DNA of 64,000 nt from Planctomycetota bacterium (GTDB taxonomy: Bacteria > Planctomycetota > UBA1135), in contig JABHIE010000029.1 of NCBI GenBank assembly GCA_018671175.1, positions 22,929 to 86,928 of the forward strand, in the 5' to 3' direction. Position 1 is the stretch's first letter; each line of letters begins with the position of its first letter. A program made the position numbers and the translations under genes. The notes below the pieces were generated by a model that saw only the letters and a program-made list of their open reading frames with translations, was not told the DNA's origin and searched no databases. Shown here one piece after another: positions 50,848 to 58,741 of this stretch.

Positions 50848-51279
50848 CTAAATCTCGGCCACAGCCACATCCGACAATTCGGCAGGCCGCACGCCATGTC
50901 GCACCGTAACTGTCGTGGCAACACCACCGCGCACATTAAATTCACCCCGCACTTCCATCCACACAGGGTCAGTCGCGGCAACTAAATCGGTCAAAATCTG
51001 ATTCGTCAGCGCCTCGTGGAAATGCCCCACATCGCGGTAGCTCCATAAATAAAGCTTATAACTTTTCAGCTCAAAACACCGTGGCCCAGGTGCATACCGC
51101 ACTCGAATCGTAGCGAAATCAGGCTGCCCAGTAAGTGGGCATACGCAAGTAAATTCTTTAGTAACACTCTCTACCAAGAACAACTGCTCAGGTGAAGGAT
51201 TCTCAAAAGTCTCAATCTCCTGACTCGGTTGAGTCGGGGTACGCACATCAAGAGTGCTTTCCGTATTTCCATCATTCAT
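50848..51279 (-). CDS. queF: NADPH-dependent 7-cyano-7-deazaguanine reductase
   Basis: Reduces preQ0 to preQ1 in queuosine synthesis. 143 residues, the short (type I) QueF. Catalytic Cys in FTCVCPLTGQPDFAT and the QueF motif ELKSYKLYLWSYRDVGHFHE, which binds NADPH. ATG 51279 is chosen over GTG 51285 because a TAAGAT -10-like element ends 6 nt before it. No other queuosine gene nearby. Marks the return to core genes after the accessory patch. Confidence 0.93.
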   Translation of the reverse strand: MNDGNTESTLDVRTPTQPSQEIETFENPSPEQLFLVESVTKEFTCVCPLTGQPDFATIRVRYAPGPRCFELKSYKLYLWSYRDVGHFHEALTNQILTDLVAATDPVWMEVRGEFNVRGGVATTVTVRHGVRPAELSDVAVAEI

Positions 51280-51285
51280 AACCAC

Positions 51286-51291
51286 ATCTTA
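51286..51291 (-). promoter_or_regulatory. -10-like TAAGAT for queF
   Basis: TAAGAT ends 6 nt before the queF ATG, with no room for a Shine-Dalgarno. Inference. Confidence 0.45.
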
Positions 51292-51353
51292 CCCCATCTT
51301 CAATATCCACATATGCTCAAGTCGACGCGGTTTTGCTCGCCGCGAGTTTCGTA

Positions 51354-51390
51354 CTGAGTGGTGGTGCGGCTTCGCCGCACCACCACTCAG
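51354..51390. repeat. perfect 17-bp inverted repeat between queF and methyltransferase genes
   Basis: Arms CTGAGTGGTGGTGCGGC and its exact complement around a TTC loop. A weaker outer pairing of CGCGGTTTTG with CAAAACCCGCG surrounds it. No T-run follows, so it may be a REP-like element or a strong structural terminator downstream of the methyltransferase operon. Confidence 0.7.
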
Positions 51391-51444
51391 GCGAATGTCT
51401 GAGCGCCGAACAAAACCCGCGGCGACCCAAGACAGATTCTGAAA

Positions 51445-52101
51445 TTACAACGACCCAACACGCCGGGCTAGAACAACACGATGCCCCGAACCAATCGCAA
51501 ACAACATCGGGTCAGAAACTGTTTCAAAACCACAGCTTGCCACAAGATTCCGCGCTTCTTTTCGACTCAGAGTATTTTTGGGCCGCTTCTTGCATAAACC
51601 AACGGAAGTCCGTGCTCGGCGCAAAATGTTTTTAACCGTGTTGTGGTCAAAATAAGTAAAAATACACCACTTGTCAGCGACACGAAGCAAATCGCGCACA
51701 TGCTCGCGGCGCACAGCGGGGTCAACTAAATGATGATTTAATCGCATCGAAAAAGTCACGCAAACCGAGCAATCTGCGAGAGGGATTTGATGCCCGAAAC
51801 TGCGCACGCGGCCCATCGGTTTAAGGGTCGGAAAACGCTCATCACTCATGCGAATCATGTCGCGGCTGTAATCACCCTGAATGACTTTTGCGCCCAAATT
51901 AGTAAACAAAGGCAAGTAGCGACCCCATCCGCAAGGCAAATCGAGAATCGAATCAAAGGAGCCGATTTGCTCAAAGTAAGACAACAGCAACTTGCGCTCG
52001 CGTTTGTCGCTGAGCTTGCGGTGGATTTTGTCGTATTCTTCGAGGTACTCAACAGCACCTTCAGGAGAGTCGTAAGCAGCGAGGCGTTCGGGGAGAGTCA
52101 T
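51445..52101 (-). CDS. class I SAM-dependent methyltransferase
   Basis: About 218 residues with a Rossmann methyltransferase core: SILDLPCGWGRYLPLF (motif I), KVIQGDYSRDMI (acidic loop) and IPLADCSVCVTF. Substrate unknown. ATG 52101 overlaps the stop of the kinase-like gene as ATGA; a longer frame starting at 52161 is unlikely. Being last in a chain with lpxB and a Kdo-kinase-like gene suggests a surface glycolipid or LPS substrate (inference). Confidence 0.82.
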   Translation of the reverse strand: MTLPERLAAYDSPEGAVEYLEEYDKIHRKLSDKRERKLLLSYFEQIGSFDSILDLPCGWGRYLPLFTNLGAKVIQGDYSRDMIRMSDERFPTLKPMGRVRSFGHQIPLADCSVCVTFSMRLNHHLVDPAVRREHVRDLLRVADKWCIFTYFDHNTVKNILRRARTSVGLCKKRPKNTLSRKEARNLVASCGFETVSDPMLFAIGSGHRVVLARRVGSL

Positions 52102-52898
52102 GGTGTACGGATGCGATGGCCGGTGTAAAGCGCGAGCAGGTAGTAAGCAATGCGGCGCCATTTTTGCGGGTAGCGGCGACGCTGACGCATCATCTCAAGA
52201 GAGAGGGGCGGCGCGTCATCTTGGGCATAGGCTAGCAAGACGACCTCGGCTTGTTCTTGAGAAAGACCGCTATTGGCACCCGCAAGATCAACTAAATCGA
52301 TACGGCGAATGCGCGCTGGAGCGACCTGACGCCATTGACAGCAATAAGGCAAATCAAGGGCGACAACACCGCCCGGCTTTGCAAGAAAGTTACGAAGCAG
52401 CATCCGGAAGTGCCCAAAGCCTGAATCGTGAATCTCACGCGCCAATCGGCCAATGGCTTGCAGTAGCGAGGTGTGGTCGCTCTCAGGGTGTCGCACGATA
52501 GTCTCAAATAAGTCAGCCACGCCAGGGATGTCTTCCGTAACCAACAAACTCCCGCCGCCCGGCATCTTGCACCAGGCCAAAGCCGAAACGACCGGCAAAT
52601 CGGCTTGCTCAAAGGCATGCAGTGCCGCAAACTCGCGCCTGGCTCGTGGGCGGGCAAATCGAGCCACCAAACGGCGCCGTGGCGGGATCGTGTAATGCTT
52701 CCACCAAGCCATTTGACCGGCAGGAGTAGGCCCAAGCACAAGATGAACACTCTCTTCGTGATTCACCACGCGGCCCTCATTTTCCGCGTCAATGAAGGCG
52801 GATTCGAGTAATTTCGGCTCAGATGAGAGTTTTTTCAAAAAACTTTGAGAAAAAGGTAAAGGTTTGATGAACTTATGACCGAAGTAATTACGCAGCAA
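52098..52898 (-). CDS. LPS-kinase-family (Kdo/WaaP/InaA-like) protein lacking catalytic Asp
   Basis: About 266 residues. Kinase-like anchors: Lys67 (AWWKHY), Glu89 (RREFAAL), GFGHFRMLLRNFL where family members have HxDL..RNFL, and VALDLPY with Asp182. The catalytic Asp position holds Arg165, so the protein is probably a pseudokinase or works differently. The start is uncertain: TTG 52898 is used, and the open frame runs farther upstream without an ATG. 55 bases separate it from the FAA-hydrolase gene; it is ATGA-coupled to the methyltransferase. Confidence 0.7.
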   Translation of the reverse strand: MLRNYFGHKFIKPLPFSQSFLKKLSSEPKLLESAFIDAENEGRVVNHEESVHLVLGPTPAGQMAWWKHYTIPPRRRLVARFARPRARREFAALHAFEQADLPVVSALAWCKMPGGGSLLVTEDIPGVADLFETIVRHPESDHTSLLQAIGRLAREIHDSGFGHFRMLLRNFLAKPGGVVALDLPYCCQWRQVAPARIRRIDLVDLAGANSGLSQEQAEVVLLAYAQDDAPPLSLEMMRQRRRYPQKWRRIAYYLLALYTGHRIRTP

Positions 52899-52953
52899 AA
52901 AACCTTCGGTCGGCTGGGAATCAATGATGAGGGAGCCCAGTCGGCCACTTTTT

Positions 52954-53808
52954 TTATTTTACGGGGTTGGAAAGCAACCCAAGGCCATCCGCCTCGACTG
53001 TCATGGTCTGACCGGCAGAGACGCCTTGAACACCCGCTGGTGTACCCAGGAAGATGATGTCACCTGGCTCAAGAGCGCACCATCGAGAAATCTCGACCAA
53101 AGCCGCTGCGGGGCTCCAGATGAGATCACCCAAGGCACCGCTCTGCCGCAGCTCGCCATCGACCCTGCCATGAATCTGCAAATCGGGTGACGGCGCGAAA
53201 CAATCGGATGGCGTCCACCAGGGCCCGACACTGCCAAAGCTCTGGATGTTTTTTGCCCGCAGCCACGGCCACTCGCGTTTGCGGTCGAGCCCCTGTTGCT
53301 TGCGGGCCGTGACATCATTGCCGAGCGCCCATGCGGCAATCGCGCTTTCGGCTTGGGCTAAAGTGGCCTCGTGCAAAGGTGCGCCAATCAAAAGGACGAA
53401 TTCGGCTTCGGGGTCGACGCGCGTATCGAGCCATCGAGGAATCAGGACGGGCTCGTCAGGGCCGACGAGCACACTCGGTAATTTGGCAAACCAAACCAAC
53501 TCGTCGGGTGGCTCGACCCCAAACTCGCGGGCGTGTGCGGCAAAGTTTTTGCCAAGGCAAATTGCTTTAGGGGGGCACCCGGGCAAAAGTAGAGGCCAGT
53601 CTTGAGCGCCGTCTATCGCGGGTGCAATGCCCAGCAACGCCTCTCGTGCATCAGGGCAGAGCAGCCAAGCAGCGATTTCAGGAAGCGAATCGGCAAGACC
53701 CGCTTCGGTCAAATCGATAGCCGTTTTTGTTGTGGCGCTATCGTTTGGTTCGACCCAAAGCCAATGAGGTGAGCCGTCAGGTGCGAGAGCGCGGCGGAGC
53801 TGGTTCAT
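52954..53808 (-). CDS. fumarylacetoacetate (FAA) hydrolase family protein
   Basis: 284 residues. C-terminal FAH fold with CLGKNFAAHAREFG, the metal-binding DPEAEFVLLIG (E-x-E pattern), GNDVTAR and EPGDIIFLGTPAGV. Family members hydrolyse or decarboxylate acylpyruvates and related diketo acids. Substrate here unknown. The start overlaps the toroid-protein stop as ATGA. Confidence 0.88.
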   Translation of the reverse strand: MNQLRRALAPDGSPHWLWVEPNDSATTKTAIDLTEAGLADSLPEIAAWLLCPDAREALLGIAPAIDGAQDWPLLLPGCPPKAICLGKNFAAHAREFGVEPPDELVWFAKLPSVLVGPDEPVLIPRWLDTRVDPEAEFVLLIGAPLHEATLAQAESAIAAWALGNDVTARKQQGLDRKREWPWLRAKNIQSFGSVGPWWTPSDCFAPSPDLQIHGRVDGELRQSGALGDLIWSPAAALVEISRWCALEPGDIIFLGTPAGVQGVSAGQTMTVEADGLGLLSNPVK

Positions 53809-55430
53809 CGAATCGCTCGATAAGTATTAAGCGCGTAAGCCGTGCATAAAACGGGGTTGCCTTCCCACCAACGCGGTGCATCGGCATTGACCCAAGAGCC
53901 ATCTTCTAGTTGGTTTGAGGCGAGGTGCGCCACGAGCTCGGCGGCCCAGTCATGCTCGGCGCCGGCAGGAGTGACGACCTTTTCGAGCCCAGACGCGCGG
54001 AGGGCTTCCGCCAGAGTCAGGTAGTAGTAGTAGAGCCCCTGGAAGCCTGCGCGTGGGTCGCGGAGGGAATCGAAACCGGGGTTGACTTCGAGTGTCCAGT
54101 GACGCTGAATCCAGCCGATGGCGGCTTGGACGCGTGGGTCGTCTTTCGTCAAACCAGCCAGCGTGTAGCACTTGAGAAGCGCGTAGGTCATCGAGCCATA
54201 ACTGCGGGCGATCAGCGTGCCATCTGGCGATTGAGTTGAGCCAGCGGGCGAGTTGCCTGGGTAGTAAGCGGCACCGCCATCGTTGCCCGAGCGAAAGGGC
54301 TTGGGGTTGCCTTGGTCGTGGTATTCGCCCGTGTTGGATTCGGAACGATTTTGCGTGCGCTCAAGAAAAAGAATGGCACGCTGGAAGGCCGGGTCGTCGG
54401 CGTGCACGCCCGCTTCGTTGAGAGCTTGCAGCGCGTATTGAAGATTAGATAGGTCGGGGCGCAAATCACCGCCGTAGCCGATGCCACCGTAAAACTTGTC
54501 GCCTTCGGAATAGCCTTCGCCGCCGTCGAGTTGGAGTGAGCGCAAGAAGCCAGCCGCGCGTTTGAGAAGCTCGGCATCGGCGGGGTCGTGGGCCTCGGAG
54601 ATGGCGCCGATGGCCGCTGCTGTGACATAGTTTGGCAGTCGCCCTGCATGAATCGAGCCGTCTTCTTGTTGGAGGCTGCGTAGCCATTTGAGGGCTGGTT
54701 CAGCGGCTTTGCGGTCGCTTTCGCGAGGAGAAATCATGAGCGCGCGTGCGGCAAGGGCAGTCATGCCAGGCTCAGCTTGGCCAAAGACCTCCCAGAGGCC
54801 GGATTCGCCACGGGCGGCAAGTAAGAAGTCGGCGCCGCGTGTGAAACTCTCAAGCATGATGGCTTCCGTGCCGGGCGTCTTTGCGGTTTGGGCGGTTTTT
54901 TCTGCGAGATAGGCGACACCAGCCTGTGCGAGTAAATCGACCGTTTGCGAGTAACCGTGGCCGTTTTGCAATTGCATCAAAATCGAAACGGCTGAATCGC
55001 TCGTTTGCGGGAAACAAGTCGGCCAATTTTTAGGCGCTTGCCCGGTGGCGAGTGCCGCGACTTGAGCTAAGTCAAATTCAGCGAATATGCTGCAAGTCGA
55101 AGCGATGACTTTTTGGTAAAGCTTTGCATCAAGCACCTGCAAGGCAAGGGTGATTCGAAAGGCATCGTCGGCCTCGGTGGCGGAATCTTTGCCCAACAAG
55201 AAGGCGACCGCATCACGCACAAAAGGCCCATCTTCGACTCGATATGCGCGAGGGCCAAGTGTCATGCCAAGGATGACATTTGCCGTATCAGCAGCTCCAG
55301 AGCCATAAGAGCCATCAGCGGCTTGAGTCATGCGCAGGCCCGCGAGCGTGTGGTCGAACAAATCTTTGGCGGATGGCTCTTGGGGGAGCGCCACGGTGGA
55401 CAGGGCAAGAATGAGGGTCGTTAAGATCAT
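53805..55430 (-). CDS. secreted prenyltransferase/squalene-cyclase-repeat (alpha/alpha toroid) protein
   Basis: 541 residues with a short signal peptide (about 1-16). Repeated helical pairs with QxxDGS/W-type motifs: MTQAADGSYGSG, SLQQEDGSIHAG, SLQLDGGEGYS and NQLEDGSWVNADAPRWW, as in terpenoid cyclases and prenyltransferase toroids. The DxDD motif of squalene-hopene cyclase is not seen, so a cyclase activity is doubtful. Secreted forms are frequent in Planctomycetota, function unknown. ATGA overlaps on both sides place it tightly between lpxB and the FAA gene. Confidence 0.82.
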   Translation of the reverse strand: MILTTLILALSTVALPQEPSAKDLFDHTLAGLRMTQAADGSYGSGAADTANVILGMTLGPRAYRVEDGPFVRDAVAFLLGKDSATEADDAFRITLALQVLDAKLYQKVIASTCSIFAEFDLAQVAALATGQAPKNWPTCFPQTSDSAVSILMQLQNGHGYSQTVDLLAQAGVAYLAEKTAQTAKTPGTEAIMLESFTRGADFLLAARGESGLWEVFGQAEPGMTALAARALMISPRESDRKAAEPALKWLRSLQQEDGSIHAGRLPNYVTAAAIGAISEAHDPADAELLKRAAGFLRSLQLDGGEGYSEGDKFYGGIGYGGDLRPDLSNLQYALQALNEAGVHADDPAFQRAILFLERTQNRSESNTGEYHDQGNPKPFRSGNDGGAAYYPGNSPAGSTQSPDGTLIARSYGSMTYALLKCYTLAGLTKDDPRVQAAIGWIQRHWTLEVNPGFDSLRDPRAGFQGLYYYYLTLAEALRASGLEKVVTPAGAEHDWAAELVAHLASNQLEDGSWVNADAPRWWEGNPVLCTAYALNTYRAIR

Positions 55431-56749
55431 GGTTTCAGAACGGATTCGATGGCTTGAGCCGCACGCGCGGCAGGCCCAGGGGTGGCAAAGGCGCGATGCC
55501 AGTGCTCAATGCTTTTGAGGACATCCTTGCGGCAATCGCCATCAAGTCGCTGCTCTAAGTCATCAGCTAGTTGTTCAGGGCAAATGCGCGCCCCAAGATG
55601 CTCTGGGCAAACGCGCTGACCCGTGAGGAGGTTCAGGCCGCCTACAAAAGGAATCGCAAGCATCTGGCGGTAGAGCCAAGTCGTGAATGCGCTGGGAATG
55701 TGATAAACCAAAACGGGCGGCACGCGATGAGCTGCTGTTTCAAGGACGGCCGTACCTGAAGTCACCCAAGCGGCTTGCAGTTGAGGCAAGACTTGATGGA
55801 AGCAGCGGGGGGCGCGAAGGATGGTCTCTGCGTCAGGCAAGTCGACGCTATCGAGAGCTTCGGCCATCCAGCTCCAGGCCTCGTCGCGCAAATGAGGCAG
55901 GACAAAGCGCACCTGGGAGTTGCGCCGGCGCAAAATAACCGCGGCCTCAAGTAGAAGAGGCAGGTTGTTCCGGATTTCACGGCGGCGGCTGCCAGGAAGG
56001 ATGCCAACCCAAGTCAATGCAGGGTCAAGCTCGGGTGGTGCATCTTCGAGTGCAGCAGCTGCCGCAAGGCCATCGCCCAAAGGGTGCCCAATATATTCAG
56101 GATGCGCCCCGCGCCGTTGAAACCAGTCGGCCTCAAAAGGCAAAATCGTCAGTAACTTATCGGCCTTTTTGAAATCACGGACTCGCCATGGTGCCCAAGC
56201 CCATAATTGCGGCGCTATGTAATCGACCACAGGGATACCCTTGCGGCTCGCGATACGGAGTAAATGTCGATTCAGGCCTGGGTAGTCAATCAAAACCACG
56301 GCGTCGGGTTTTTCGGATTGAATGGCTTTGGCGAACTGATACACGCAACGGAAAAAGAGCGGTAACTGCGCGAGCACATCTTTGAAGCCCATGACATTTA
56401 AGTCGGCTAGGGGTTGCCAGACATCCATGCCTCGGTCGGCTAGGGCTTGGCTGCCAAAACCTGCAATCTGCAAGTCGGGGTGGCGGGCTTTGAGATGAGT
56501 CATTAAGCGCAAAGCGTGCGCTTCGCCACTGGCGTCGCCGCAGGAAAGAAACAGTTTGCGAATCTTGCGGGTGGGGGGAGCCGAAGCTGAATTTGTTAAG
56601 TCATTTACGGGCATCTCGCGCCGTAAATTTTCAAATTCATGAAGGCGTGATTTTTTTTGCGCCCAAGCGAGAGCGTGCCTTGGAAGGCCCAGCAAAAGGT
56701 CGAGCATTGCTGACGCAAACTCGTGCAATGTCGTAAGTAGAGGCATCAT
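55427..56749 (-). CDS. lpxB: lipid-A-disaccharide synthase with N-terminal extension
   Basis: Joins UDP-2,3-diacylglucosamine and lipid X, 440 residues. Core starts near residue 64 with FLSCGDASGEAHALRLMTHL; further blocks are YIAPQLWAWAPWR, IGHPLGDGL, ILPGSRRREIRNNLPLLLEA and SGTAVLETA. The first roughly 60 residues are extra, with a hydrophobic helix (LDLLLGLPRHALAW) that may help bind the membrane. ATG 56749 overlaps the FGE-like stop (ATGATG); an internal ATG at 56614 would give a usual-length protein. Confidence 0.9.
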   Translation of the reverse strand: MMPLLTTLHEFASAMLDLLLGLPRHALAWAQKKSRLHEFENLRREMPVNDLTNSASAPPTRKIRKLFLSCGDASGEAHALRLMTHLKARHPDLQIAGFGSQALADRGMDVWQPLADLNVMGFKDVLAQLPLFFRCVYQFAKAIQSEKPDAVVLIDYPGLNRHLLRIASRKGIPVVDYIAPQLWAWAPWRVRDFKKADKLLTILPFEADWFQRRGAHPEYIGHPLGDGLAAAAALEDAPPELDPALTWVGILPGSRRREIRNNLPLLLEAAVILRRRNSQVRFVLPHLRDEAWSWMAEALDSVDLPDAETILRAPRCFHQVLPQLQAAWVTSGTAVLETAAHRVPPVLVYHIPSAFTTWLYRQMLAIPFVGGLNLLTGQRVCPEHLGARICPEQLADDLEQRLDGDCRKDVLKSIEHWHRAFATPGPAARAAQAIESVLKP

Positions 56750-57969
56750 CGGGCGCGGAGTGCGCAACGGAAGCCCACATGTGCCAGGCGAGAATCGAGA
56801 GCGGGGTAAGTCCAGCGGTAGGTGCTGGCGCATTGATTCGGCTTGTCGAGGAAAGAGCCACCGCGCACAATGGCCATCGTATTTGCTTCAGCCGTTCGCG
56901 CTTCTTTTGCGCGCCCCGTGCCAGTGGTCGGCTCTTCGTAAAGGTCGGCTGTCCATTCGCGCACATTGCCGCTCATGCAGGCGATGCCGAGAGGCGTGCG
57001 ATCTTCGGGGAAATCAGTCGAGCTGCCTGGGCCGTCCAGCCCAAAAGCGCGGCAGTTGATTTTTGCTGCTGAAAAGGATTTGCCGAGCGGATAGCGGCGT
57101 TTTTCGAGCCCCGCTGCTGCGGCTTCCCATTCGAGCTCAGTCGGCAAGCGTTTGCCCGCCCATTCGGCAAAGCGCGATGCCGAAACCCAAGAAACGCCAC
57201 GCACGGCAAAGGAACCAGAGCCGGGAGGGTAAATCGGTTGGTCTTCTTGGCTCAGCTGCCACTTGAGCGGAAGGTGCTGCAAACGCATGGATGCAGGTTG
57301 TGCGAGCAGGAATTGCTGGTACTCGCCGCAAGTAACTTCGTTTTTGTCGATGTAGAAAGAACGAATGCGTTCGGTGTGCGCAGCCGCCCACTTTGGGTGC
57401 GTCAAAACCCAGCCTGTGCCAGGACCTAATTCATAGCGGTCGCCCGGGATGAGCACCATGCCAGGTGGAGTCTCAGTGAAGCCTCGTTCAAAACGAGCGG
57501 GGTGCCGCAACTTTTCAAGAGCGAGGAAGGCACGCTCGAGTGTATTGACTGTGCGTTGATATTGTTTGGCTTCGTCGGAGAGTCGATAGATGGCAGTATT
57601 CCAGAGGATGTGGAATTCGCCTGCCTGGAGGACATGAGCGCGTTGCTCGGCCGTCTTTGATGTGCCGAAGCCCTCGCTTTCAAGCCAAGCTAGGAGAGGT
57701 GCTGGTGGGTTGAGGATCTCTTCCGCAGTGAGCCAGGCTTCGCAGGCGGAGTACAACTCGCTTAATGCAAGATAGGCCTCGTCACGCTTTTGGGTGGCCT
57801 CAGTCAGACGCTTGCGCGCTCGTTTTTCTTTGCGCTCTTGAGCCTCTTGGATGGGGAAGCACACAGGGGCGGCATCGAGCGCAAGCGATGGGTGGAAAGC
57901 CGCACAAGGGCATGCGCCGAGAGGAAGAACCCCGGAAAAGGCGAGAAGGAGAAGAGAGGTTGTTAGCAT
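56746..57969 (-). CDS. formylglycine-generating-enzyme (SUMF1)-fold secreted protein
   Basis: 407 residues. Signal peptide, perhaps lipoprotein (LLAFSGVLPLGACPC), a helical Lys/Glu/Arg region (about 45-165), then the FGE-sulfatase fold (about 165-405): GMVLIPGDRYELG, YIDKNEVTCGEYQQFL, RLPTELEWEAAAAG, SGNVREWTADLYEE and VRGGSF. Most bacterial proteins of this fold are not true sulfatase activators, and no sulfatase is nearby. First gene of the chain with lpxB. Its ATG is only 6 bp from the divergent kinase ATG. Confidence 0.85.
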   Translation of the reverse strand: MLTTSLLLLAFSGVLPLGACPCAAFHPSLALDAAPVCFPIQEAQERKEKRARKRLTEATQKRDEAYLALSELYSACEAWLTAEEILNPPAPLLAWLESEGFGTSKTAEQRAHVLQAGEFHILWNTAIYRLSDEAKQYQRTVNTLERAFLALEKLRHPARFERGFTETPPGMVLIPGDRYELGPGTGWVLTHPKWAAAHTERIRSFYIDKNEVTCGEYQQFLLAQPASMRLQHLPLKWQLSQEDQPIYPPGSGSFAVRGVSWVSASRFAEWAGKRLPTELEWEAAAAGLEKRRYPLGKSFSAAKINCRAFGLDGPGSSTDFPEDRTPLGIACMSGNVREWTADLYEEPTTGTGRAKEARTAEANTMAIVRGGSFLDKPNQCASTYRWTYPALDSRLAHVGFRCALRAR

Positions 57970-57975
57970 TTCGCC

Positions 57976-58704
57976 ATGCTCCCTTTGCCCAACAGCCCAG
58001 AAGCGGCCGAAGCGTTAGAAGCTTTTCAAAGCGACTCGCTCTTGAAGGCCGATTGTTTTGGCCAAGTTGAGCAAGGTTATTCTATCGGCGAGAAGGGTCG
58101 ATACCCATGCGCACGGCGCGATTTGCGGTCTGCATCTTGGTGGGCACGCCCCGTTGCGCGATTGCTTGCGCGACGAGAAGCGCGGGCTTTGCGCGTTTGG
58201 GCACTTACCTGCACTGGCGGAAAGCGATGGCAGACTTCTGTGTGCCGCTTAATTGCCCAAAACAAAGACCAGCTTTTGCGGGCCTGGGTTGAGGGCAAGC
58301 CGATGCAAGTGGCCCAGCCCAATCAACCCGAGTACTTTGCCCAGGCCTTTCGATTGCTTTGCCAATTGCATCGTGCAGGGATTGCTCACAACGATCTAGC
58401 CAAAGAGCCCAACTGGCTGGTTTTGCCCGATGGCAGCCCCGGCTTGATTGACTTTCAATTGGCAAGCGTTTTTCGCAAACGCACTCGACTTTTCCGCATG
58501 ATGGCGCGAGAGGATATCCGCCACTTGCTGAAACATAAACGCACTTATTGTGCTGATTCATTAACAGACCGCGAAAAGCAGGTTTTGCAAACGCCAAGCT
58601 TTCTCGCCCGCTTTTGGCGCGTGACCGGAAAGCGTGTTTATTGGTTTATTACGCGCAAGATTTTGCGCTGGGCCGATCGCGAAGGAGCCGGGAATCGTGG
58701 TTGA
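57976..58704 (+). CDS. small lipopolysaccharide-kinase/RIO-like protein kinase
   Basis: 242 residues. Kinase-type catalytic loop LHRAGIAHNDLAKEPNWLVL (Asp140, Asn146) and metal-binding LIDFQLAS (Asp159). N-terminal RRDLRSASWWARPVARLLARR is basic and may contact membrane lipids or phosphates. All catalytic residues are present, in contrast with the degenerate kinase-like gene at 52098-52898. Divergent from the lpxB chain, so a role in core-sugar phosphorylation is conceivable (inference). Confidence 0.78.
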   Translation: MLPLPNSPEAAEALEAFQSDSLLKADCFGQVEQGYSIGEKGRYPCARRDLRSASWWARPVARLLARREARALRVWALTCTGGKRWQTSVCRLIAQNKDQLLRAWVEGKPMQVAQPNQPEYFAQAFRLLCQLHRAGIAHNDLAKEPNWLVLPDGSPGLIDFQLASVFRKRTRLFRMMAREDIRHLLKHKRTYCADSLTDREKQVLQTPSFLARFWRVTGKRVYWFITRKILRWADREGAGNRG

Positions 58705-58741
58705 TTCTTATGGCTTCGTGGCGGCGGGCTGAATCAAAAAC

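Noticed and set aside
53805..55430. Squalene-hopene cyclase for hopanoid synthesis
   Set aside because: It has a signal peptide and toroid repeats but no DxDD catalytic motif, so a cyclase call is not supported.
58705..58741. Bidirectional terminator between the small kinase and the secreted protein
   Set aside because: TTGATTC and GAATCAA face each other, but the loop is over 20 nt and the stem only 7 bp, too weak to call.
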